This document shows, in pieces, positions 25,993 to 35,693 of a stretch of DNA of 38,144 nucleotides. The position numbers and the translations under genes are program-made. The first letter of the stretch is position 1. Each line of letters opens with the position of its first letter. Source of the stretch: Halieaceae bacterium (GTDB lineage: Bacteria > Pseudomonadota > Gammaproteobacteria > Pseudomonadales > Halieaceae); assembly GCA_028280635.1 (NCBI GenBank), contig JANQLM010000051.1, positions 1 to 38,144 on the forward strand, written 5' to 3'. Below the pieces are notes generated by a model. The model was not told where the DNA came from. It saw only the letters and a program-made list of their open reading frames with translations, and searched no databases.

Positions 25993-27131
25993 GCGCCCTG
26001 CAGCTGCCGCCGCTCAGCCTCTACATCCACATCCCCTGGTGCGAGCGCAAATGCCCCTACTGTGACTTCAACTCCCACGAATACGGGGGCGCACTGCCGG
26101 AAACCGAGTACGTTGATACACTGCTGGCCGATCTGGAAACAGACCTGCCTCTGGCCCAGGGGCGGCCACTGGTATCGATCTTTATCGGCGGCGGCACCCC
26201 CAGCCTGCTCTCGACACCAGCCATGCAGTCGCTGCTGGACGGGGTGCGCGCCCGCCTGCCGCTGGCAGATGACTGTGAGATCACCCTGGAAGCCAACCCG
26301 GGCAGCGCCGAGGCGGACAAGTTCGCAGGCTTTGTGACGGCCGGTGTCAACCGTATCTCCCTGGGTGTGCAGAGCTTCGACGACAACTGCCTGCAGGCAC
26401 TGGGGCGGGTTCACGATGCCGCCCAGGCGCGCCGCGCCGTGGCCCAGGCCCAGGCCTCCGGCATCGCCAGTCTCAATATCGACCTGATGCATGGGCTGCC
26501 GGGGCAAACCACGGAAAACGCCAGCGCCGACCTGCAACAGGCGCTGGACTGCGACCCAGCCCACCTGTCGTGGTACCAGCTCACCATTGAGCGCAACACG
26601 GCGTTCTACAAACGCCCCCCGGAGCTGCCGGTGGAGGACGACCTGGGCAGCATCCAGGCTGCCGGCGAAGCGCTTTTGTCGGCGGCGGGCTACCAGAACT
26701 ACGAAGTGTCCGCCTACGCACAGGCAGGCTATCGCTGCCGTCACAACCTCAACTACTGGGAGTTCGGCGACTACCTCGGCATCGGCGCCGGCGCCCACGG
26801 CAAGCTGACGGTTGCGGACTGCGGCGAGATTCGCCGTACCGTCAAGAAGCGCCAGCCGGCGGAGTATCTCGCCGCCGACGACGTCCACGCCAATGGCCAG
26901 CTGCTTACCAGGGAGGATCTTCCCGGAGATTTCATGCTCAACGCCCTGCGGCTTAGCGACGGGTTTGCCCCAGACCTGTACCAGGCCAGGACCGGGCTGA
27001 CGCTGGATACGCTGTCAGCCACCCTGGAAGGGCTGGCGGAAAAGGGCCTGCTGGAAATCAGTGCCGAGCGAATTCTGCCTACGGCACTGGGGCGGCGTTA
27101 CCTGGACAGCGTGGTGAGTGAGTTCCTGTAG
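25989..27131 (+). CDS. hemW: HemW, radical SAM heme chaperone
   Basis: A 380-residue radical-SAM protein related to oxygen-independent coproporphyrinogen oxidase. The iron-sulfur motif is Cys18-x3-Cys22-x2-Cys25 in WCERKCPYCDFNSH, followed by IFIGGGTPSLLS near residue 66, LEANPGS near 99, RISLGVQSFDD near 117 and DLMHGLPGQT near 165; the HemN C-terminal domain covers about 290-375. HemW proteins bind heme and deliver it rather than oxidise coproporphyrinogen. The gene starts at GTG 25989 overlapping the rdgB stop. It is convergent with trmB, 12 bases apart, with no terminator hairpin visible. Confidence 0.94.
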   Translation: MSALQLPPLSLYIHIPWCERKCPYCDFNSHEYGGALPETEYVDTLLADLETDLPLAQGRPLVSIFIGGGTPSLLSTPAMQSLLDGVRARLPLADDCEITLEANPGSAEADKFAGFVTAGVNRISLGVQSFDDNCLQALGRVHDAAQARRAVAQAQASGIASLNIDLMHGLPGQTTENASADLQQALDCDPAHLSWYQLTIERNTAFYKRPPELPVEDDLGSIQAAGEALLSAAGYQNYEVSAYAQAGYRCRHNLNYWEFGDYLGIGAGAHGKLTVADCGEIRRTVKKRQPAEYLAADDVHANGQLLTREDLPGDFMLNALRLSDGFAPDLYQARTGLTLDTLSATLEGLAEKGLLEISAERILPTALGRRYLDSVVSEFL

Positions 27132-27143
27132 AGCGGGGGAGAC

Positions 27144-27830
27144 CTAGCCCAGACGCCTGAACACCAGGTCCCAGACGCCGTGGCCAAGGCGCTGCCCGCG
27201 CTGTTCGAACTTGGTCAGGGGCCGCTGCTCGGGTCTGGGTGAGTACTGGCCCGGGCCGGCACAGTTTTCCAGCCCGGCTTCGGCCGATAGCACCTCCAGC
27301 ATGTGCTCGGCGTAGTTCTCCCAGTCAGTGGCCAGGTGCAGGAAGCCGCCGGGCTTGAGCCGCTCGCAGAGCAGACGAACGAAGGCCGGCTGGATCAGCC
27401 GGCGCTTGTGATGGCGCTTCTTGTGCCAGGGATCGGGGAAAAAGATCTGCACCCCGTCGAGACTGGCGGGTGAGATACATTCTTCGAGCACCAGCACCGC
27501 ATCGTCGCAGTAGACACGGATGTTGTCGACCTCGTTTTCCATCATGGCATGCAGCAGTCGCCCCACGCCAGGCCGGTGGACTTCTACGCCCAGGTAATTG
27601 GTAGCGGGCGCCACCCCGGCCATGGCCACCAGTGACTGGCCCATGCCAAAGCCAATCTCCATGACCAGCGGCGCCTCGTGGCCGAAGGCAGCGGCCGCAT
27701 CCAGCATGCCATCTTCGCGCGCCAGGCCGTAGCGCGGCAGGCCGGTTTCCAGTGCCCTGCGCTGACCCTCGGTGATACGCCCGGGACGCACCACAAAGCT
27801 GCGAATCCGCCCGCGGGCGTCGGTACTCAC
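27144..27830 (-). CDS. trmB: tRNA (guanine46-N7)-methyltransferase
   Basis: A 228-residue SAM-dependent enzyme making m7G46 in tRNA. VMEIGFGMGQSLVAMA near residue 58 is motif I, YLGVEVHRPGVGRLL near 78 motif II, and IFFPDPWHKKRHHKRRLIQPAF near 142 is the TrmB signature; TDWENYAEHMLEVL and KFEQRGQRLGHGVWDL follow. The start chosen is GTG 27830 (MSTDARGR...), overlapping the upstream DUF423 stop as GTGA; the open frame extends ten codons further but adds nothing conserved. The ribosome site is weak, consistent with coupling. Confidence 0.93.
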   Translation of the reverse strand: MSTDARGRIRSFVVRPGRITEGQRRALETGLPRYGLAREDGMLDAAAAFGHEAPLVMEIGFGMGQSLVAMAGVAPATNYLGVEVHRPGVGRLLHAMMENEVDNIRVYCDDAVLVLEECISPASLDGVQIFFPDPWHKKRHHKRRLIQPAFVRLLCERLKPGGFLHLATDWENYAEHMLEVLSAEAGLENCAGPGQYSPRPEQRPLTKFEQRGQRLGHGVWDLVFRRLG

Positions 27831-28228
27831 GGCTGCCGGCGACCGGGGCCCAGCGACCACGCCAACAGCAGGGACCAGCCGGCAATGAACGACAGCCCGC
27901 CAATCGGCGTGATCGCGCCCAGCCAGCGAATCCCGGTGACACTCAGCAGGTACAGGCTGCCGCTGAACAGCAGCAGCCCTGCTGCAAAGGCCGTGCCGGC
28001 AAACCCCAGCAGCCGTGGCGACGTGGCTGTGCGATGCAGCAGGGCAACGGCCAGCAGGGCCAGGGAGTGGGCGAAATGGTACTGCACAGCGGTTTCGTAA
28101 ATGCCCAGGGCGCTGGCGTCGAGCTGCGAGCGCAGGGCGTGGGCACCAAAGGCACCCAGCACAACCGCCAGCAGGCCAGTGCCGGCGGCGAGTCCGAGAT
28201 AGGGGGAGTGGTTGAACGCGGATTGCAC
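27827..28228 (-). CDS. DUF423 family small membrane protein
   Basis: A 133-residue protein with four hydrophobic segments (about 10-30, 48-65, 72-96, 103-125). GAFGAHALRSQL near residue 26, AVQYHFAHSLALL near 47 and WLGAITPIGGLSFIAGW near 100 are the DUF423 (YgdD) signatures. Function unknown. It lies 23 bases downstream of rpoH and overlaps trmB, so it is probably transcribed with rpoH or ftsYEX. Confidence 0.9.
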   Translation of the reverse strand: MQSAFNHSPYLGLAAGTGLLAVVLGAFGAHALRSQLDASALGIYETAVQYHFAHSLALLAVALLHRTATSPRLLGFAGTAFAAGLLLFSGSLYLLSVTGIRWLGAITPIGGLSFIAGWSLLLAWSLGPGRRQP

Positions 28229-28251
28229 GGTCGCCGGTCGCCGGCCGCCGC

Positions 28252-29106
28252 TCAGGCTTCCATGCTGGTCCGCAGCTTCTTCATGGCGTTCTGCTCGAGC
28301 TGGCGAATGCGCTCGGCAGATACACCGTATTCGGCGGCCAGCTCCTGCAAGGTGGCCTTGTCTTCCGCCAGCCAGCGGCGGGCGACAATATCCTGGCTGC
28401 GCTCATCGAGTTCGGCCAGGGCCAGGTGCAGGCGGGTCTCGCTGCTGTCCTGCCAGTCGGCCTCTTCCACCAGGCTGGCCGGGTCCTGGCGCCGGTCTTC
28501 CAGGTAGTTGGCCGGCGCTTGCCAGGCGTCTTCGTTGTCACTGTCACTGGGGGCTTCAAAGGCCGTGTCGTGGGAGCTCAGCCGGCCTTCCATATTCTGG
28601 ACGTCCCTGACGTCGACATTAAGGTCCGCGGCGATGGCTTCAGCTTCTGCCTGGCTCAGCCAGCCAAGCTGCTTTTTCTGGCTGCGAAGGTTGAAGAACA
28701 GCTTGCGCTGGGCCTTCGTGGTCGCGATCTTGACGATGCGCCAGTTGCGCAGGATGTACTCGTGAATCTCAGCCTTGATCCAGTGCACGGCGAAGGACAC
28801 CAGACGCACTCCCCGGGCCGGGTCAAAGCGCTTGACCGCCTTCATCAGGCCGACGTTGCCTTCCTGGATCAGGTCCGCCTCAGGCAGCCCGTAGCCGGAA
28901 TAGCTGCGGGCGATGTGCACCACGAAACGCAGATGCGACATGACCAACTGGCGGGCCGCATCGAGATTGTTGTTGTGGTAGAGATCCTCTGCCAACTCCT
29001 GCTCACGTGCCTGGCTCAGCACCGGAATGCTGCCCACGGCCTGCACATAGGCCGCCAGGTTGGCGCCGGGAACAAGCTGGTCTATGGGTGCAAGACTGGT
29101 TGTCAT
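28252..29106 (-). CDS. rpoH: RNA polymerase heat-shock sigma factor RpoH (sigma-32)
   Basis: A 284-residue sigma-70-family factor. Region 2 spans about 50-115 ([38 protein letters not shown] precedes the -10 recognition helix [18 protein letters not shown]). The RpoH box QRKLFFNLR at 133-141, which marks sigma-32, is intact. Region 4.2 is the C-terminal helix-turn-helix [20 protein letters not shown]. It directs transcription of heat-shock chaperone and protease genes. It follows ftsX after 120 bases that contain a CIRCE operator, so unlike in E. coli its own transcription seems to be under HrcA. GGAGGA lies twelve bases before the ATG. Confidence 0.97.
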   Translation of the reverse strand: MTTSLAPIDQLVPGANLAAYVQAVGSIPVLSQAREQELAEDLYHNNNLDAARQLVMSHLRFVVHIARSYSGYGLPEADLIQEGNVGLMKAVKRFDPARGVRLVSFAVHWIKAEIHEYILRNWRIVKIATTKAQRKLFFNLRSQKKQLGWLSQAEAEAIAADLNVDVRDVQNMEGRLSSHDTAFEAPSDSDNEDAWQAPANYLEDRRQDPASLVEEADWQDSSETRLHLALAELDERSQDIVARRWLAEDKATLQELAAEYGVSAERIRQLEQNAMKKLRTSMEA

Positions 29107-29139
29107 GGGTCGTCTACTTCCTCCAAAGGGGTGGCGATT

Positions 29140-29166
29140 TTAGCACTCAATCACTTTGAGTGCTAA
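29140..29166. promoter_or_regulatory. CIRCE element (HrcA operator) upstream of rpoH
   Basis: A perfect CIRCE: arm TTAGCACTC (29140-29148), nine-base spacer, arm GAGTGCTAA (29158-29166). Both arms match the consensus at every base. It ends 33 bases before the rpoH ATG. Possible -10 elements on the minus strand overlap it at both ends (TATTAG at the upstream arm, TAAAAT at the downstream arm), so bound HrcA would block the promoter. HrcA itself is not encoded in this window. Confidence 0.94.
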
Positions 29167-29226
29167 TACTGGAAAAGTTCCCCCTTGGATCACTACCCTA
29201 ACAGAATAGTTTTACAGATCAGTGGC

Positions 29227-30186
29227 TTAGCGAGGCTGCACAGCGCTCAGGTGGCGAGCGACCGCGAGCCAGGCGCCCACCAGGCCAAGCAGCGCCCCCG
29301 CGGCCAGCAGCCCCAGGCTGTCCAGCAGGCCCAGGCCCTCGAGCTGGAAATCACTCTGGTAGAGCAGCGCCAGGGTCGCCATCGGCACCCGCAGCCACCA
29401 CATGGCGATGGCCACCACCAGCCAGGCCAACAGCGCGCCACCGAGGCCGTACCAGAAACCGGTGTAGAGGAAGGGCCGCCGCACAAAAGCGTCGCTGCCG
29501 CCCACCAGTTTGATGACCAGGATTTCCTGGCGGCGATTCTCAATAGCCAGGCGAATGGTATTGCCGATCACCAGCAACACGCCCAGGCAGAGAATAGCGC
29601 CCAGCGCTGCGACCGCGCGTTGGAACAACTGCACCAGGGCATTGAGCCGCTGCACCCATTCCATGTCCAGCACCGCCCGCTCGACCCCCGGCTCCTCCTG
29701 CAGCAGGACCTGCAGGGCGGCGGCGCGGGCGGCCTGGCCATCGCCGGACAAAGGCGTCACCAGCACCAGGTTGGGCAGCGGGTTGTCGTCGAGGTTGCGC
29801 AGGATATCCCCGAAGCCGGACAGTTGCCGGAATTCCTCCAGCGCCTGTTCGCGACTCACCAGGCGCACACTGGCCACATCCGCGCGCTCGAGAATTCGCT
29901 GCCGCAGCAATTCCGCGGCATCCATGGAGACCTCGGCGCGCAGGAACAGGGAAATCTGCGCTGGGCTGTCCCAGCCGACGCTGACCGAGCGTGCATTATC
30001 CAGCGCAACACTGAGTCCCACTGGCAATGCCAGGGCAATGCCAATCACCAGCCAGGTCATCAGACTGGACATCGGCGAGCGCAGCAGGCGCTGCAGGCTG
30101 TCCCAGGCGGAACCCCGGTGATGCAGCTGCCAGGATCGCAGCCGGTCGCCGAGGCCCGCGCGGCTCTGGCGGGCGCCGCCCGCCAT
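29227..30186 (-). CDS. ftsX: Cell-division protein FtsX
   Basis: A 319-residue membrane partner of FtsE. A basic cytoplasmic N-terminus of about 40 residues precedes the first membrane segment (LMTWLVIGIALALPVGLSV, near 42-60); a periplasmic domain of about 120 residues follows, with NPLPNLVLVTP near its middle, then three C-terminal membrane segments. The IENRRQEILVIKLVGGSDAFVRRPF stretch near 222-246 is the conserved cytoplasmic coupling loop. FtsEX sits at the division ring and controls peptidoglycan hydrolases. The ATG shares one base with the ftsE stop (TGATG). Confidence 0.95.
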   Translation of the reverse strand: MAGGARQSRAGLGDRLRSWQLHHRGSAWDSLQRLLRSPMSSLMTWLVIGIALALPVGLSVALDNARSVSVGWDSPAQISLFLRAEVSMDAAELLRQRILERADVASVRLVSREQALEEFRQLSGFGDILRNLDDNPLPNLVLVTPLSGDGQAARAAALQVLLQEEPGVERAVLDMEWVQRLNALVQLFQRAVAALGAILCLGVLLVIGNTIRLAIENRRQEILVIKLVGGSDAFVRRPFLYTGFWYGLGGALLAWLVVAIAMWWLRVPMATLALLYQSDFQLEGLGLLDSLGLLAAGALLGLVGAWLAVARHLSAVQPR

Positions 30187-30854
30187 CAGTCGCCCCCCGG
30201 CTGGGCGATCAGCCGCCCCTGGCGCAGGGTAAGAATGCGGTGGTGTAACCGTGATATCAGTGCCAGGTCATGGCTGGCGATCAACACCGTCACACCCACC
30301 TGGTTGAACTGTTCGAACAACTGCATAATCTCGGCCGACAGGGCCGGGTCCAGGTTGCCGGTGGGCTCATCTGCCAGCAGCAGGCTGGGTTTGTTGACGA
30401 CGGCGCGGGCAATCCCGACCCGCTGCTGCTCACCACCGGAGAGGGTGATGGGCATGGCTTTCTCCCGGGCCAGCAGGCCCACCTTGTCCAGCGCGGCGCG
30501 TACTCGCCGACCGGTATCCCGCGGTGAGTAACCGGCTATCAGCAACGGCAAGGCCACATTGTCAAACACCGTGCGGTCGAACAGCAGCTGGTGGTTCTGG
30601 AAGACCACGCCAATATCCCTGCGCAGCACCGGAATCCTGGCGGATTTCATCGCCTTGAGGTTCTGGCCGTTGACGACCACCTGGCCACGGCTGGGCCGCT
30701 CCATCAGCATGATGAGCTTCAACAGCGTGCTTTTGCCGGCGCCACTGTGGCCGGTGAGGAATACCATCTCATCGCTGTCGATGCTAAAGCTCACGTCCGA
30801 CAGGGCCTCATGGCCTTCTGGGTAGCGCTTGGATACGCGGTCGAAGGCGATCAT
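30186..30854 (-). CDS. ftsE: Cell-division ATP-binding protein FtsE
   Basis: A 222-residue ABC ATPase. FDRVSKRYPEGHEAL is the A-loop region, GHSGAGKSTLLKL near residue 35 Walker A, a Q-loop QNHQLLFDRTVFDNV near 86, signature LSGGEQQRVGIARA near 138 and Walker B LLLADEPTGNLDP near 157, then the H-loop ASHD. It forms the FtsEX complex with the next gene. It begins three bases after the ftsY stop, the usual ftsY-ftsE-ftsX operon. Confidence 0.96.
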   Translation of the reverse strand: MIAFDRVSKRYPEGHEALSDVSFSIDSDEMVFLTGHSGAGKSTLLKLIMLMERPSRGQVVVNGQNLKAMKSARIPVLRRDIGVVFQNHQLLFDRTVFDNVALPLLIAGYSPRDTGRRVRAALDKVGLLAREKAMPITLSGGEQQRVGIARAVVNKPSLLLADEPTGNLDPALSAEIMQLFEQFNQVGVTVLIASHDLALISRLHHRILTLRQGRLIAQPGGD

Positions 30855-30857
30855 GCC

Positions 30858-31910
30858 TCAGGCGCGATCCGCAAACAGGGCGTCGATAAACTCGCGGGCC
30901 TGGAAGGGCCTCAGGTCGGCAGCGGTTTCGCCAATGCCGATAAAACGGATCGGCAGGCCGAGCTTGCGGGCGACAGCGAAAATAATGCCGCCCTTGGCGG
31001 TGCCGTCCAGCTTGGTCAGGGTGATCCCGGTGACACCTACCGCCTCGCGGAAGTGTTCAGCCTGGGCCAGGGCGTTCTGCCCCATGCCGGAGTCCAGTAC
31101 CAGCATAACCTCATGGGGCGCGCCGGGATCGAGTTTGGCCATCACCCGCACCACCTTTTTCAGCTCCTCCATCAGGTTGTCCTTGTTGTGGAGGCGCCCG
31201 GCCGTGTCGGCGATCAATACATCTATGCCCCGCGCCTGGGCGGCCTGCAGGGCGTCGAAGATCACCGAGGCCGCGTCGGCACCGGTATGCTGGGCAATCA
31301 CCGGCACATCGTTGCGCTCACCCCAGGCCTGCAACTGCTCCACGGCCGCGGCGCGAAACGTATCCCCCGCTGCCAGCATCACGCTCCTGCCCTCGGCCTT
31401 GAGCCGGCTGGCCAGCTTGCCGATAGTCGTGGTCTTACCGGCGCCATTGACGCCCACCATCAGGATGACAAAAGGCGTCTGACCGGCAGGGTCCAGGGTC
31501 TGCTCCACGGGCTCCAGCAGGGCCAGCAATTCGTCCTGCAGCGCTGCATACAGCGCGTCGCCATCCTTCAGGTCCTTGCGGGAGACCTGCTCGGTAAGAC
31601 GGCCAACAATATCGAGTGTGGCCTCAACGCCGACATCGGCCTGCAGCAGCTCAGTTTCCAGTTCCTCGAGTAGCTCGGCGTCGATTTCCTTGCGTCCCAG
31701 GAACAGGCGGCCAATGCCGGACGCCAGCTGGCTGCCGGTGCGGCCCAGGCCCAGCTTGAGACGCTGGAAAACCCCCCCGGTGTCAGGCTCCACACTCACC
31801 GCAGCCGGGTCCTGCGAGTTGACGGGAGCGCCGTCAGCCGGGTTGTCCGCCGCGGGTTCAGTCTCGCCAGCGGAGGCCTTCGGCGGTTTGTTGCGACCGA
31901 ATAATTTCAT
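30858..31910 (-). CDS. ftsY: Signal recognition particle receptor FtsY
   Basis: A 350-residue SRP GTPase that docks ribosome-SRP complexes at the inner membrane. The N-terminal A region is short and acidic (about 50 residues), then the helical N domain, and the G domain with GVNGAGKTTTIGKLA near 153 (G1), AGDTFRAAAVEQL near 181, LIADTAGRLHNK near 232 (G3), TKLDGTAKGG near 297 (G4) and a C-terminal GIGETAADLRPF. It heads the ftsYEX-rpoH set and is divergent from rsmD across 53 bases in which I see no convincing promoter. Confidence 0.97.
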   Translation of the reverse strand: MKLFGRNKPPKASAGETEPAADNPADGAPVNSQDPAAVSVEPDTGGVFQRLKLGLGRTGSQLASGIGRLFLGRKEIDAELLEELETELLQADVGVEATLDIVGRLTEQVSRKDLKDGDALYAALQDELLALLEPVEQTLDPAGQTPFVILMVGVNGAGKTTTIGKLASRLKAEGRSVMLAAGDTFRAAAVEQLQAWGERNDVPVIAQHTGADAASVIFDALQAAQARGIDVLIADTAGRLHNKDNLMEELKKVVRVMAKLDPGAPHEVMLVLDSGMGQNALAQAEHFREAVGVTGITLTKLDGTAKGGIIFAVARKLGLPIRFIGIGETAADLRPFQAREFIDALFADRA

Positions 31911-31963
31911 CGTTACTGCGCGGGGAAAACGCGTATCCTACCACCTATGGATAAAGCACGTTA

Positions 31964-33926
<1,963 letters not shown>

Positions 33927-34246
33927 AACTTCGTCGATTGTGGAGGCATCTTGCTTAGATGCCACTATTTCGTTCTATTCCGCTATGAAGGGAGCTGCAA
34001 ATAGAGCCAGCTCAAAATGTTGCTATCGTCCGCGAAAATGCTGCCAACGTGCCGTGCGAGCCCTCGTTTCCCGCCAAAATCGGCGGGCAAATCCGGGCGT
34101 ATCGCGGACCAATAGGCTTCTCCATCAGTAAGCATAACCCGAACGGCAACCAAAAACGGCGTTGTGAGCTGTTTCTACTGGCTGAGATAATCGCGCTCCC
34201 GGGCAGGTGGCACAAAGTCTACAGCCGAAGTGTTTCAGCCAGGCAC
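33927..34246. other. Gap between mutM and the rpmG terminator, no gene recognised
   Basis: About 320 bases with visibly lower GC than the flanks. It holds two small inverted repeats: GAGCTG...CAGCTC (33991-34012 region, ten-base loop) and CCCGCC...GGCGGG (34070-34087, six-base loop); neither is followed by a T-run. The mutM promoter must lie here but no convincing -35/-10 pair stands out. Short open frames have no ribosome sites or recognisable products. Confidence 0.5.
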
Positions 34247-34270
34247 AAAAAAGCCCGCCGTAGCGGGCTT
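34247..34270 (-). terminator. Rho-independent terminator after rpmB-rpmG
   Basis: On the minus strand AAGCCCGC, a TACG tetraloop, then GCGGGCTT run into a T-tract. The 8-base stem is perfect and UACG is a very stable loop type. It starts 19 bases after the rpmG stop. It is the only canonical intrinsic terminator I recognised in the window. Confidence 0.93.
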
Positions 34271-34288
34271 CTCACAGTAAGCAAGGGC

Positions 34289-34444
34289 TTACTTAATCTT
34301 GGATTCCTTGTACATGACGTGCTTGCGAACCACCGGATCGTACTTCTTCATTTCCATCTTGTCCGGGGTGTTACGCTTGTTCTTGTCCGTCGTGTAGTAG
34401 TGACCGGTGCCCGCGGAGGATACCAGCTTGATTTTCTCTCTCAT
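34289..34444 (-). CDS. rpmG: 50S ribosomal protein L33
   Basis: A 51-residue basic protein: [19 protein letters not shown], then a [17 protein letters not shown] core and a VMYKESKIK tail. This is the L33 pattern, close to E. coli L33 in length. It lacks the paired CxxC zinc-binding cysteines, so it is the zinc-independent (C-minus) form. It lies 65 bases after rpmB in the same transcript and is followed by the terminator. The E. coli order rpmB-rpmG is kept. Confidence 0.96.
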   Translation of the reverse strand: MREKIKLVSSAGTGHYYTTDKNKRNTPDKMEMKKYDPVVRKHVMYKESKIK

Positions 34445-34509
34445 CGCTCTAGTCCTTCTCTATTCTGTGCTGTCGTCTGCGCTGTCAGTCGCCAGGCCGG
34501 GCTGCAGCC

Positions 34510-34746
34510 TCAGACCTTCTCGCCACGGGCACGGATATCGGACAGCACCTGCTCGATACCCTTCTTGTCGATGATGCGCATGCCTTTGCTGGAAACCCGC
34601 AGGCTGACAAAGCGCTTCTCTGACTCCACCCAGAAACGGTGCTGGTGGAGGTTCGGCAGGAACCGACGCTTGGTCCGGTTCTTGGCGTGGGATACATTGT
34701 TTCCGGTTATCGGGCGCTTGCCGGTAACCTGACATACTCTGGCCAT
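34510..34746 (-). CDS. rpmB: 50S ribosomal protein L28
   Basis: A 78-residue ribosomal protein starting [20 protein letters not shown], followed by [19 protein letters not shown] and ending DIRARGEKV; this is the L28 pattern with the standard gammaproteobacterial length. The start is ATG 34746. The frame stays open upstream but the leader and the promoter lie there, so that part is untranslated. It is the first gene of a two-gene ribosomal operon with rpmG. Confidence 0.97.
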   Translation of the reverse strand: MARVCQVTGKRPITGNNVSHAKNRTKRRFLPNLHQHRFWVESEKRFVSLRVSSKGMRIIDKKGIEQVLSDIRARGEKV

Positions 34747-34843
34747 GATTCTCACTCTCAATGGCAGCGGTTCAACCGCGCTGAATTCGGGAAATATCGG
34801 GGTGGGGCGCCTGGCGCCGGGGACCCCGCAAAACGAGCGCGAC

Positions 34844-34872
34844 TTTATACCAGAAGGCCTTGGGCAAGGCAA
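34844..34872 (-). promoter_or_regulatory. Strong promoter of rpmB-rpmG
   Basis: On the minus strand TTGCCT (34872-34867), a 17-base spacer and TATAAA (34849-34844), preceded by TGG, which makes an extended -10. The expected start is near 34837, giving a leader of about 90 bases to the rpmB ATG. The leader contains a very GC-rich segment with two GGCGCC copies (34806-34819) that can fold. This is the best sigma-70 match in the window. Confidence 0.75.
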
Positions 34873-34931
34873 GCACTCTCGCTTTAAATTCAATGGCTTG
34901 CGTGTTGCTGAGGCGGCCCGCGCGGCATCTG

Positions 34932-35606
34932 CTAGAGCAGGCCGTCTTCCGCGAAGGAAAAGGTGCAGCCACGGCCCACAATAATATGGTCCAGTACCCG
35001 GATATCCACCAACGCCAGTGCCGCTTGCAGGCGCTCGGTGATGCGCCGGTCCGCGACGCTGGGCTCGGCCACCCCGGAAGGGTGATTGTGGGCAAAGATC
35101 ACCGCTGCAGCCTCCAACTGCAGGGCCCGGCGCAGCACCACCCGGGGATAGACCGCGGCGCCGTCGAGGGTACCGAGGAACAGGTCTTCGCAGCAGATCA
35201 GTGCATGCTGGGCATTGAGGAACAGGCAGCAGAACACTTCGCGGGAGGGGTCCCGCAGGTGATTCTGCAGGAAATGCCGGGTGCGCGCCGGGCTCGACAT
35301 CACCGCGCCCTGCTGCAGTTCTTCCATGGCATGGCGCCGGGCCAGCTCCACCGCGGCCTGCAGCTGGGCGAACTTCGCCACACCCATACCGGGTTCGGTG
35401 GCGAGATCGTCGAAGCTGGCGTTGAGCAGGCCGTGCCAGCCGCCGAAGCGCAGCAGTAATGCACTGGACAGCTCCATCACGCTGCGCCCGGCGCCGCCGG
35501 TGCCCAGCAGGATGGCAAGCAGCTCCGAGTCGGAAAGCGCGGTGCCTCCGCGCGCTAGCATTTTTTCCCGCGGACGCTCTGCCGCGGGTAAATCGGGTAA
35601 GCGCAT
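34932..35606 (-). CDS. radC: RadC family JAB1/MPN-domain protein
   Basis: A 224-residue protein. An N-terminal UPF0758 helix-hairpin-helix region ([27 protein letters not shown] near residues 11-37, then [15 protein letters not shown]) precedes a JAMM/MPN metalloprotease-like domain with [11 protein letters not shown] near 122 and HNHPSG...D near 172. The metal ligands are present. The family's historical DNA-repair role is not supported and its activity is unclear. The start is ATG 35606 with GGAGGAG upstream; the open frame extends 13 codons beyond. It is divergent from coaBC and lies upstream of rpmB on the same strand, as in E. coli. Confidence 0.94.
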   Translation of the reverse strand: MRLPDLPAAERPREKMLARGGTALSDSELLAILLGTGGAGRSVMELSSALLLRFGGWHGLLNASFDDLATEPGMGVAKFAQLQAAVELARRHAMEELQQGAVMSSPARTRHFLQNHLRDPSREVFCCLFLNAQHALICCEDLFLGTLDGAAVYPRVVLRRALQLEAAAVIFAHNHPSGVAEPSVADRRITERLQAALALVDIRVLDHIIVGRGCTFSFAEDGLL

Positions 35607-35693
35607 GGTCTCCTCCCTGAGATCCTGGCTCTGTGTCAAATCCATTGACTGGATGCTATCTTTATTGGCCAGAAATTACGCTTGGTCAAGGCC

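Noticed and set aside
28252-29226. Sigma-32 autoregulatory promoter upstream of rpoH.
   Set aside because: I looked for CTTGAA- and CCCCAT-like boxes on the minus strand between ftsX and rpoH and found no acceptable pair.
34070-34087. CCCGCC-AAAATC-GGCGGG hairpin considered as a terminator or small-RNA end.
   Set aside because: The stem is short and neither strand has a T-run after it.
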